24,207 nucleotides of DNA from Pseudomonadota bacterium. GTDB taxonomy: Bacteria; Pseudomonadota; Gammaproteobacteria; Pseudomonadales; Pseudomonadaceae. The stretch spans positions 1-24,207 of the forward strand of contig JAEWGL010000068.1 of NCBI GenBank assembly GCA_023388335.1. The letters are read 5' to 3'. Below, in pieces: positions 15,476 through 21,804 of this stretch (position 1 is the first letter of the stretch; every line of letters begins with the position of its first letter). The translations under genes were made by a program, and so were the position numbers. A model generated the notes under the pieces. That model worked only from the letters and a program-made list of their open reading frames with translations, was not told the origin of the DNA and made no database searches.

Positions 15476-15503
15476 AGATGGGGGCGGCGATGGCTATTTC
15501 AAG
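15476..15503 (-). promoter_or_regulatory. sigma32 (RpoH) heat-shock promoter of htpG
   Basis: On the minus strand CTTGAA (complement of 15498-15503) is followed after 14 nt by CCCCATCT (complement of 15476-15483), an almost perfect match to the heat-shock consensus CTTGAA / CCCCATnT. Start of transcription would be near 15469, giving a leader of about 80 nt. The -35 box covers the last sense codons of the upstream thioesterase gene. Confidence 0.85.
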
Positions 15504-15955
15504 GGCCTGTGTGCCTCTTCGATCTTGAAATGCGCTCGCGCGGTGGCGATGGGCAGGTTGCGATCCCCTTGCCAGGCGGTGATGGCGACATTGGTCACCC
15601 GCCGCCCCTGCCGCCACAGCTGGCATTGGGCGTAGGTGTCGCGGCAGTGACCGGCGCGCAGGTAATCGATGGAGAAGTCGATGATCTTCGGGATGCTCGC
15701 ACTCTCGCTGAAGATCAACAGGTACAAGGCGGCCGAAAGCTCCATGAAGCCTGCAATCACGCCCCCATGGATCGCTGGCAACAAGGGGTTGCCGATATTG
15801 TCTGGGTTTGCCGGCAGGCGAAACAGCAGGTCTTCGCCCTCACGGGCACAGTCGATGCCGATCAGGCCCGCGTAGGGAATCAGCGCCAGCAGCGACTGAT
15901 AGTTGCCTTCGGCATGGGCCTCACGCAACTGTTGGCGCATGTGCTGGGCAATCAT
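15494..15955 (-). CDS. PaaI-type hot-dog thioesterase (153 aa)
   Basis: Acyl-CoA thioesterase of the hot-dog fold, probably cytosolic. The fold signature GNPLLPAIHGGVIAGFME is at about residues 56-72, with the HGG turn at 63-65 and Glu72 where the partner gene has Asp64. C-terminal strands (RRVTNVAITAWQ, IATARAHFKI) match the family. The ATG overlaps the stop of the upstream thioesterase as ATGA. Substrate is unknown; family members release CoA from short, medium or aromatic acyl groups. The last codons carry the -35 box of the htpG promoter, which may explain local sequence constraint there. Confidence 0.9.
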   Translation of the reverse strand: MIAQHMRQQLREAHAEGNYQSLLALIPYAGLIGIDCAREGEDLLFRLPANPDNIGNPLLPAIHGGVIAGFMELSAALYLLIFSESASIPKIIDFSIDYLRAGHCRDTYAQCQLWRQGRRVTNVAITAWQGDRNLPIATARAHFKIEEAHRPLK

Positions 15956-16428
15956 GCGTGGCCCTCCTTGAGGCTGCTGCCGAAACGAATGCCGCCCTTC
16001 GTGTCCTTGCCTAGGCGCATGAAGGTGCCCACCACGTGGGCGATGGGCTGTTCTGGATCATCCTGGTACGCCATGCCTCGGGTGAAGATCACGTCGCGAG
16101 TGACCCGGTAGCATTGGGCGTGACCATAGATGTCCTTGCCAGCTTCGGCGGCGTGCATGTAGTCGATGCGCAGATCGAGGGTCGGACAGACTTCGAACTG
16201 AGGCAACACGCATAGCGTGGCCATGCCACAGGTGGTGTCCATCAGCGTGGTCAGCGCGCCACCATGAAGGGCGCCAGTCTGTGGGTTGCCCACGATAGCG
16301 GGCGAGTACGGCAGTACCAGGGTCATGCCTTGGGCATCGGCATGGTGCACGCGCATCTGCAATATCTGGCAATGCCGCAACGCGCAAAGAAAGCGCTCTG
16401 CCATGGCCATCAACGGTATGTCACTCAT
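15952..16428 (-). CDS. PaaI-type hot-dog thioesterase (158 aa)
   Basis: Second hot-dog thioesterase of the pair and the first gene of the operon. VGNPQTGALHGGALTTLMD at about residues 46-64 is the family signature, with HGG at 55-57 and the likely catalytic Asp64. The strand CPTLDLRIDYMHAA at about 81-94 is the typical PaaI core. It is a diverged tandem copy of the next gene; the pair might form a heteromer, as many hot-dog enzymes are dimers or tetramers, but this is inference. The Shine-Dalgarno is weak (AGGATGCG). It shares a 154-bp divergent promoter region with the lipoprotein gene. Confidence 0.91.
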   Translation of the reverse strand: MSDIPLMAMAERFLCALRHCQILQMRVHHADAQGMTLVLPYSPAIVGNPQTGALHGGALTTLMDTTCGMATLCVLPQFEVCPTLDLRIDYMHAAEAGKDIYGHAQCYRVTRDVIFTRGMAYQDDPEQPIAHVVGTFMRLGKDTKGGIRFGSSLKEGHA

Positions 16429-16518
16429 CGCATCCTGCCTCTAAAGGTGAAAACGCCAATGCAAGGTCCTAAAAAAAGACTATATAGATCCTGCAGTTAT
16501 ATATCTGTGCCCAGCGCG

Positions 16519-16546
16519 GAACTTATTTCTGCGGCGTGAACTCGAA
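16519..16546 (+). promoter_or_regulatory. Candidate AlgU/sigma22 (RpoE-type) promoter
   Basis: GAACTT (16519-16524) and TCGAA (16542-16546) are separated by 17 nt, close to the AlgU consensus GAACTT-N16/17-TCnnA. Transcription would begin near 16553, leaving a leader of about 30 nt that contains just the ribosome binding site AAGGAGA. A GGAACTT heptamer extends the match at the -35. Confidence 0.6.
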
Positions 16547-16582
16547 GGAACAACTAAGTTATTCCACAAGGAGAGACAACCC

Positions 16583-16882
16583 ATGCGTAAACCTTTTGCT
16601 TTTGCCCTGATGCTGGCTGCTACCCTGGGTCTGGCTGCTTGCGATAAGCCCAGCGAAGACAAAGCCCAGGACGCACAGGAACACCGCGAAGAGGCCCAGG
16701 AGAAAATGGGCGACGCTCAGGATAAGATGAACGACGCTGCCGAGGAAAACGCTGAAGCCGCCAAAGATCAGGCTGAAGCGCAGCGCAGGGCGGCTGAAGA
16801 AGCCAATCGGTCCCCAGCGCCAGAAAACACCCCTGCCAGCCCGACTGTACCGGCCGCTCCGGCTGAACCTGCCAGACAATAA
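16583..16882 (+). CDS. Small coiled-coil lipoprotein
   Basis: 99-residue lipoprotein. The signal peptide ends in the lipobox LAAC with the lipidated Cys20. The mature part starts CDKPSEDK. Residues about 25-74 are an Ala/Glu/Lys/Gln-rich segment with regular Ala spacing (KAQDAQEHREEAQ, EKMGDAQDKMNDA), predicted as a long helix or trimeric coiled coil as in Lpp-like proteins. The tail from about 77 is rich in Pro and Ala, resembling a peptidoglycan-crossing spacer. It is not OprI, whose sequence is different. Asp at +2 and Lys at +3 would favour inner-membrane retention by the rules I recall for E. coli and Pseudomonas. The Shine-Dalgarno AAGGAGA is strong. An AlgU-like promoter precedes it, so it may respond to envelope stress. 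Confidence 0.88.
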   Translation: MRKPFAFALMLAATLGLAACDKPSEDKAQDAQEHREEAQEKMGDAQDKMNDAAEENAEAAKDQAEAQRRAAEEANRSPAPENTPASPTVPAAPAEPARQ

Positions 16883-16891
16883 CTGGCGGTT

Positions 16892-16920
16892 AAAAAAACC
16901 CGACGCTGTCGGGTTTTTTT
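16892..16920. terminator. Bidirectional intrinsic terminator
   Basis: A 13-bp stem (seven A then CCCGAC, paired with GTCGGG then seven T) around a 3-nt GCT loop lies between the converging lipoprotein gene and the DUF599 gene. T-runs are present on both strands. Confidence 0.93.
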
Positions 16921-16949
16921 ATGGGTGGCTGATAACAGACTTAACCAAT

Positions 16950-17696
16950 TCAGTTTACCGGCGTTGTCGCATCCCGGGCCTCCACTGGCGCACTTTCGGT
17001 CGGCGTAAAGGTCATCACTTCCAAGACATCCGAGTGGAACTCCCGGCGGTATAGGATGAACACCACACCGATACTCATCACAATGAACAGCCACGGGCTG
17101 ATGAACCAGCTCAACATGGCCATGCCGAAGTAATAGGCGCGCAAACCGAAGTTGAACTGGTTGGCTGCCAGGGACAATACCCGCGCCGCCCGGGAGGCAA
17201 ACGCCTTGCGTTCCAGCTCGTTGACCTGGCGCTCGCCGATCATCGGCGCCGAGCCGACCAGTACCGCGGCAAAGTTGTACTGGCGCATACACCAGCTGAA
17301 GGTGAAGAAGGCGTAGACAAACACCGTGGCCAGGCACAGCAGCTTGATCTCCGACATGCCCTGGGAGGTCTGCTGCACCAGCGGCAGGTCGGCCAGCAAT
17401 GACAGCGCGCGGTCCGAGGCGCCCAACACAGTGAGGATACCGGCCAGGATAATCAGCGTGCTGGAGGCGAAGAACGAGGCATTGCGCTCCAGGTTGCCGA
17501 TCACGCTGGCGTCGGCGATACGGTTGTCGCGCAGCAGCATGCGGCGCATCCAGTCTTCCCGGTACAGATGCAGAACACTGGCCAGGCACGCTGTGTCGCG
17601 GCCCTTCCACGTGGCATAGCGGGTATAGCCACCCCAGCAGATGACGAACCAGCAAGCGGCCAGCAGATTGTGCAGATTGCTTTGAATGAAGCTCAT
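16950..17696 (-). CDS. DUF599 integral membrane protein
   Basis: 248-residue inner-membrane protein with hydrophobic segments at about residues 8-25, 72-92, 117-137 and 195-217. The motifs WGGYTRYA (21-28) and ANQFNFGLRAYYFG (178-191), plus an acidic C-terminal tail, match the DUF599 family; its function is unknown. The start at 17696 (MSFIQSNLHNLL) places the first membrane helix near the N-terminus; 54 upstream in-frame codons run through a terminator hairpin and are not coding. The Shine-Dalgarno is poor (GGGACTC). It follows brnQ on the same strand but is separated by a strong terminator, so it is probably transcribed on its own. Confidence 0.88.
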   Translation of the reverse strand: MSFIQSNLHNLLAACWFVICWGGYTRYATWKGRDTACLASVLHLYREDWMRRMLLRDNRIADASVIGNLERNASFFASSTLIILAGILTVLGASDRALSLLADLPLVQQTSQGMSEIKLLCLATVFVYAFFTFSWCMRQYNFAAVLVGSAPMIGERQVNELERKAFASRAARVLSLAANQFNFGLRAYYFGMAMLSWFISPWLFIVMSIGVVFILYRREFHSDVLEVMTFTPTESAPVEARDATTPVN

Positions 17697-17778
17697 GCAG
17701 AGTCCCGTACGCGTCGTGCAGAGAATGTATAGACCGGCTTTCGACGTTTGGTTGCAGGAAAAGACACGTCCTTGTAAC

Positions 17779-17806
17779 AAAAAACCCCGCATCCAGGGAT
17801 ACGGGG
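17779..17806 (-). terminator. Intrinsic terminator between brnQ and the DUF599 gene
   Basis: On the minus strand CCCCGTATCC pairs with GGATGCGGGG (10 bp, one T-G wobble) around a 2-nt CT centre, so the real loop is a few nt larger. It is followed by six T, 66 nt after the brnQ stop. Confidence 0.88.
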
Positions 17807-17823
17807 TCCGGTTTTGACCAGTG

Positions 17824-17856
17824 GCTGACACCCTTCGGCTTGTGGCCGGTGTCAGC
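17824..17856 (-). repeat. Branched hairpin after brnQ
   Basis: On the minus strand GCTGACAC and GTGTCAGC form a perfect 8-bp outer stem that encloses an inner CGGC/GCCG stem with loop CACAA and a bulge AAGG. There is no T-run. It sits 15 nt after the brnQ stop and 18 nt before the terminator and may protect the mRNA 3' end. Confidence 0.5.
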
Positions 17857-17871
17857 ACTACGGCGTCAACA

Positions 17872-19185
17872 TCAGGCCAGCGCCTCGCGCGGCTTGCCGA
17901 GCATGCGATCGCAAACTACGGCGGCAGCCAGGGCGACCACCGACGGCACCAGCCAGGCCAGGCCTTCGTTGCTCAGCGGCAGGTGCGCCAGGGCATCGGG
18001 CAGCACGTGCCCCAGGCTACTGCCCTTGATCGCATCGACCAGGCCAAACACCAGCGAGACCAGCATCACCGGTGCCAGGATCCGCGCGGGCGAGTTCCAC
18101 AGGCCCTTGCAGAAGCTCAGGCCCACCACGACGATGCAGGGCGGGTAGATGGCGGTGAGCACCGGGATCGAGAACATGATCAACTTGGTCAGACCCAGGT
18201 TGGAGACCAGCAGCGAGAAGCCTGCCAGAATCACCACCAGCGCGCGGTACGACAGCGGCAGAATCTGGCTGAAATACTCGGCGCAGGCGCAGGTCAGGCC
18301 AACCGCAGTCACCAGACAGGCCAAGGCAATCAATACGGCGAGGAACCCGCTGCCCATGGAACCGAAGGTGTGCTGGACGTAGGCATGCAGCACGGCCGCG
18401 CCGTTGGTGGCGCCTGCGGCAATATCATGACTGCCCGCACCCAGGCGGAACAGGCTGATGTACACCAGGGCCAGGCCGACACCGGCGATCAGGCCGGCAA
18501 TGATCGCGTAGCGGGTGATCAGTTTCGGCGACTCGACTCCGCGCGAGCGGATGGCGTTGACGATGACGATGCCGAAGACCAGCGCCCCCAGGGTGTCCAT
18601 GGTCAGGTAGCCGTTGATGAACCCTTGGGAAAACGGCGCGGCAGCGTAGGCCGGCTGCGCGTCACCGAGGGTACCGGCTGGCAGCATGAAGGCCGCCAGG
18701 CCCAACGCGGCGAGCGCGATAATCTTCAGCGGCGCCAGGAAGCGGCCCACGGTATCGAGCAGCTTGCCCGGGTACATGGACACCGCCAGCACGATGGCGA
18801 AGTAGACCAGGCTGTAGACGAACAGCGCCAGCGGGCTCTCTCCGGTCAGTGGGGCGACGCCGACTTCGAACGACACGGTCGCGGTCCGTGGGGTGGCGAA
18901 CAGCGGGCCGACCGACAGGTAGCACACGGCAGCCAGCAGGCCACCGAAGAACTTGCCGATCGGGCTGGTCAACGCATCCATGCCCCCACCGACCTTGGCC
19001 AGGGCGACCACGGTGATCACTGGCAGGCCGACGGCCGTCACCAGGAAGCCGAGCGCGGCCCACCACACGTGAGGCCCTGCCTGCAGGCCGACGATAGGCG
19101 GGAAGATGATATTGCCTGCGCCCACGAACAACGCGAACGTCATAAAACCAAGCGCCAGGATGTCCTGGCCTTTCAACACTTTCAT
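17872..19185 (-). CDS. brnQ: Branched-chain amino acid carrier BrnQ
   Basis: 437-residue polytopic inner-membrane carrier of the LIVCS family, which takes up leucine, isoleucine and valine with Na+ or H+. About 12 membrane helices are visible. The conserved N-terminal MKVLKGQDILALGFMTFALF and VGAGNIIFPP motif is complete. The start at 19185 matches the family length; a GTG five codons upstream is the only alternative and has no better ribosome binding site. No clear Shine-Dalgarno precedes either. The 351-nt stretch upstream is unusually long for this window and may hold the control region. Transcription ends at a hairpin and a true terminator before the DUF599 gene. Confidence 0.96.
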   Translation of the reverse strand: MKVLKGQDILALGFMTFALFVGAGNIIFPPIVGLQAGPHVWWAALGFLVTAVGLPVITVVALAKVGGGMDALTSPIGKFFGGLLAAVCYLSVGPLFATPRTATVSFEVGVAPLTGESPLALFVYSLVYFAIVLAVSMYPGKLLDTVGRFLAPLKIIALAALGLAAFMLPAGTLGDAQPAYAAAPFSQGFINGYLTMDTLGALVFGIVIVNAIRSRGVESPKLITRYAIIAGLIAGVGLALVYISLFRLGAGSHDIAAGATNGAAVLHAYVQHTFGSMGSGFLAVLIALACLVTAVGLTCACAEYFSQILPLSYRALVVILAGFSLLVSNLGLTKLIMFSIPVLTAIYPPCIVVVGLSFCKGLWNSPARILAPVMLVSLVFGLVDAIKGSSLGHVLPDALAHLPLSNEGLAWLVPSVVALAAAVVCDRMLGKPREALA

Positions 19186-19536
19186 TTGAGGAAGTACCAC
19201 ACTGCTGAAATCGGGGTTCGAGAGGGAATTTCCCCATGGGTAAGGGAAATGCTGCCCGGCTTGGTGAGCCAGACCCGTTTAGCGTGTCGTTCCCTTTTGG
19301 GGTACAAGCACAATATGGATGCGTAGGGTAACTAATTTGTCCGCCAAACGCACTGGCACAGTACTGCTTGTCCGATGTGCGTATGTTCTTGTCGTCTGGA
19401 TGACGATCAACGGAGGGGATTATTGCAGGCGGGCCAGAAAAGTCTGTGAGAAATTTCCTATCGAGCCGATCGATTTTCCTCAATTTGACGCCCGCTCCCC
19501 CTGTGGGAGCCGTAGCGTCCGACAGACCACAAACAC
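19186..19536. other. Long brnQ upstream region without a gene
   Basis: I see no gene here. On the minus strand a small stem TTTCCC/GGGAAA lies about 40 nt before brnQ (around 19231-19251). Several weak promoter-like pairs can be drawn (for example TTGAGG-N17-TAGGAA near 19480) but none is convincing. A search for a sigma54 -24/-12 pair gave one with wrong spacing. The region is more AT-rich than its neighbours. Confidence 0.5.
19494..19510. repeat. Degenerate REP-like element
   Basis: GCTCCCCCTGTGGGAGC is a 6-bp stem with a 5-nt loop. CTGTGGGAGC is the core I recall from the common P. putida REP element, but the conserved second half of that element is missing, so this is a fragment. Confidence 0.45.
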
Positions 19537-19560
19537 AAAGGCCACCCGAAGGTGGCCTTT
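19537..19560 (-). terminator. Intrinsic terminator of the suc operon
   Basis: AAAGGCCACC and GGTGGCCTTT form a perfect 10-bp stem closed by a UUCG tetraloop on the minus strand, 21 nt after the sucD stop. The T-run is short and broken (TTTGTGTTT), but stem and position make it the operon end. Confidence 0.85.
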
Positions 19561-19581
19561 GCACTGCGTGGGGGCAGTTTT

Positions 19582-20466
19582 TTACTTCTTGACTTCCCAG
19601 CCAGTCAGCTCGGCCAGCGCCTTGCCGATGTCAGCCAGGGAACGCACGGTCTTCACGCCGGCGTCTTGCAGTGCAGCAAACTTCTCGTCTGCAGTGCCCT
19701 TGCCGCCGGAGATGATGGCGCCCGCATGGCCCATGCGCTTGCCCGCAGGGGCAGTCACACCAGCGATGTAGGAAACCACAGGCTTGGTCACGTTTGCCTT
19801 GATGTAGGCAGCCGCTTCTTCTTCAGCCGAACCGCCGATCTCACCGATCATGACGATCGCTTCGGTCTTCGGGTCTTCCTGGAACAGCTTCAGGATGTCG
19901 ATGAAGTTCGAACCTGGGATCGGATCACCGCCGATGCCGACGCAGGTGGACTGACCGAAACCGGCGTCAGTGGTCTGCTTGACCGCTTCGTAGGTCAGTG
20001 TGCCGGAACGCGAAACGATACCGACCTTGCCTGGCAGGTGGATGTGGCCTGGCATGATGCCGATCTTGCACTCGCCCGGGGTAATGACACCTGGGCAGTT
20101 AGGGCCGATCAGGGTCACGCCCAGCTCGTCGCACTTGACCTTGGCGTCCAGCATGTCCAGGGTAGGAATGCCTTCGGTGATGCAGACGATCAGCTTGATG
20201 CCGCCCAGGGCCGCTTCCAGGATCGAGTCCTTGCAGAAAGGAGCCGGAACGTAGATGACCGAAGCGTCAGCGCCGGTGGCTTCTACCGCTTCTTTCACGG
20301 TGTTGAACACGGGCAGGTTAAGGTGAGTGGTGCCACCCTTGCCTGGGGTCACGCCGCCAACCATCTTGGTGCCGTAGGCGATGGCTTGTTCGGAGTGGAA
20401 AGTACCCTGCGAGCCGGTGAAGCCCTGGCAGATGACTTTGGTGTCTTTATTGATCAGGACGCTCAT
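19582..20466 (-). CDS. sucD: Succinyl-CoA synthetase alpha subunit
   Basis: 294-residue alpha subunit of the TCA-cycle enzyme that converts succinyl-CoA to succinate with ATP or GTP formation. The CoA-binding loop GFTGSQGTFH is at residues 15-24, and the transient phosphohistidine is His247 in GKRMGHAGAIISGG. IGPNCPGVITPGE and SRSGTLTYE are the other family motifs. Its ATG overlaps the sucC stop as TAATG, so the two subunits are translated in a coupled way to give the 1:1 complex. It is the last gene of the operon and ends at a UUCG-capped terminator. Confidence 0.99.
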   Translation of the reverse strand: MSVLINKDTKVICQGFTGSQGTFHSEQAIAYGTKMVGGVTPGKGGTTHLNLPVFNTVKEAVEATGADASVIYVPAPFCKDSILEAALGGIKLIVCITEGIPTLDMLDAKVKCDELGVTLIGPNCPGVITPGECKIGIMPGHIHLPGKVGIVSRSGTLTYEAVKQTTDAGFGQSTCVGIGGDPIPGSNFIDILKLFQEDPKTEAIVMIGEIGGSAEEEAAAYIKANVTKPVVSYIAGVTAPAGKRMGHAGAIISGGKGTADEKFAALQDAGVKTVRSLADIGKALAELTGWEVKK

Positions 20467-21632
20467 TACTTGCCCTCCGCAGCTTTGACAACTTGTTGAG
20501 CAGCGTCGGTCAGGCTGGTTGCCGCAATGATGTTCAAACCGCTTTCTGCCAGTACTTTAGCGCCCAGTTCGGCGTTGTTGCCTTCCAGACGGACGACGAC
20601 CGGTACTTTCACACCGACTTCCTTCACTGCACCGATGATGCCTTCGGCAATCATGTCGCAACGAACGATGCCGCCGAAGATATTGACCAGTACGGCCGCG
20701 ACATTGCTGTCGGACAGGATGATCTTGAACGCTTCGGTAACGCGTTCCTTGGTTGCACCGCCGCCCACGTCGAGGAAGTTGGCTGGCTTGCCGCCGTGCA
20801 GGTTGACGATGTCCATGGTACCCATGGCCAGGCCAGCACCGTTGACCATGCAGCCGATGTTGCCTTCCAGCGCGACGTAGTTCAGTTCGAACTTGGCGGC
20901 GTGGGCTTCACGAGCGTCGTCCTGCGACGGATCGTGGAAGGTCTTCAGCTTAGGCTGACGGTACATGGCGTTGGCGTCGATGTTGATCTTGGCATCGAGG
21001 CAGTGCAGGTCGCCATCGGCCTTGATGACCAGCGGGTTGACTTCCAGCAGGGCCAGGTCATGGTCCTTGAACAGCTTGGCCAGACCTACGAAGATCTTGG
21101 CGAACTGGGTGACCTGTTTGCCTTCCAGACCCAGCTGGAACGCGAGTTCGCGACCCTGGAACGGCTGCGCGCCGACCAGCGGGTCGATGGTAGCCTTGAG
21201 GATCTTCTCGGGGGTATCGTGAGCGACTTTCTCGATGTCCACGCCACCTTCGGTGGAGGCCATGAACACGATGCGGCGGCTCGAACGATCCACTACAGCG
21301 CCCAGGTACAGCTCTTTGGCGATGTCAGTGCAGGATTCGACCAGGATTTTGGAAACGGGTTGACCGTTGGCATCGGTCTGGTAGGTGACCAGATTCTTGC
21401 CCAGCCACTGTGCAGCGAACGCCTTGGCGTCTTCCTTGCTGCGAACCAGCTTGACGCCGCCCGCCTTGCCGCGACCACCGGCGTGGACCTGGGCTTTTAC
21501 AACCCATTCGGTACCACCGATCTTGTCGCAGGCTTCTGCTGCAGCTTCAGGGGTGTCGACTGCGAAACCCTTGGAAACTGGCAGGCCGTATTCAGCGAAC
21601 AGCTGCTTACCCTGATACTCGTGAAGATTCAT
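20466..21632 (-). CDS. sucC: Succinyl-CoA synthetase beta subunit
   Basis: 388-residue ATP-grasp beta subunit that binds nucleotide and succinate. Lys46 and the nucleotide loop GGRGKAGG (52-59) are present, with metal ligands Asn199 (LLEVNP) and Asp213 (CLDAKI), and the GNIGCMVNGAGLAMGTMD and NIFGGIVRCD motifs at the subunit interface. The start at 21632 (MNLHEYQGKQ) is the family start; 21 upstream in-frame codons are in a hairpin-rich leader and are not coding. The Shine-Dalgarno is weak (GAAG about 11 nt upstream). The 172-nt gap from lpdG is long for an operon and full of hairpins. Confidence 0.99.
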   Translation of the reverse strand: MNLHEYQGKQLFAEYGLPVSKGFAVDTPEAAAEACDKIGGTEWVVKAQVHAGGRGKAGGVKLVRSKEDAKAFAAQWLGKNLVTYQTDANGQPVSKILVESCTDIAKELYLGAVVDRSSRRIVFMASTEGGVDIEKVAHDTPEKILKATIDPLVGAQPFQGRELAFQLGLEGKQVTQFAKIFVGLAKLFKDHDLALLEVNPLVIKADGDLHCLDAKINIDANAMYRQPKLKTFHDPSQDDAREAHAAKFELNYVALEGNIGCMVNGAGLAMGTMDIVNLHGGKPANFLDVGGGATKERVTEAFKIILSDSNVAAVLVNIFGGIVRCDMIAEGIIGAVKEVGVKVPVVVRLEGNNAELGAKVLAESGLNIIAATSLTDAAQQVVKAAEGK

Positions 21633-21664
21633 GCTTTTTACCGTCTTCGTTAGGTACTGCGCTT

Positions 21665-21791
21665 CGGCGCTGCGCCGTGAACGGCGCCGCGCCACCTGTG
21701 ACCGTTAACCCGAGGCCGGGCCTCTGGCTCGATCCGGCGGACGTTCCGCGGTGAGTCATGCACGCAAGACTCACGACGGGCTGCCCGCCGT
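21665..21791 (-). repeat. Cluster of five hairpins between lpdG and sucC
   Basis: Within 127 nt five inverted repeats can be drawn: 21773-21791 (9-bp arms, one wobble), 21751-21774 (GTGAGTC/GACTCAC, perfect 7 bp), 21737-21749 (GCGGA/TCCGC), 21712-21724 (GAGGC/GCCTC) and 21665-21677 (CGGCG/CGCCG). The first two overlap by 2 nt and may be alternatives. None is followed by a T-run, so they look like mRNA processing or stability structures rather than a terminator. Confidence 0.6.
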
Positions 21792-21804
21792 GGTTTCTTA
21801 TTGT

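Noticed and set aside
16559..16879. 106-codon hydrophobic frame opposite the lipoprotein
   Set aside because: The Ala/Glu/Lys-rich helix of the lipoprotein reads as Phe/Leu/Ser on the other strand, so hydrophobicity is an artefact.
19240..19270. sigma54-type -24/-12 promoter before brnQ
   Set aside because: A TGGC is present but the GC element is not at the required distance.
19319..19771. 150-codon frame across the brnQ-sucD gap
   Set aside because: It runs through the suc terminator and into antisense of sucD; no ribosome binding site was seen.
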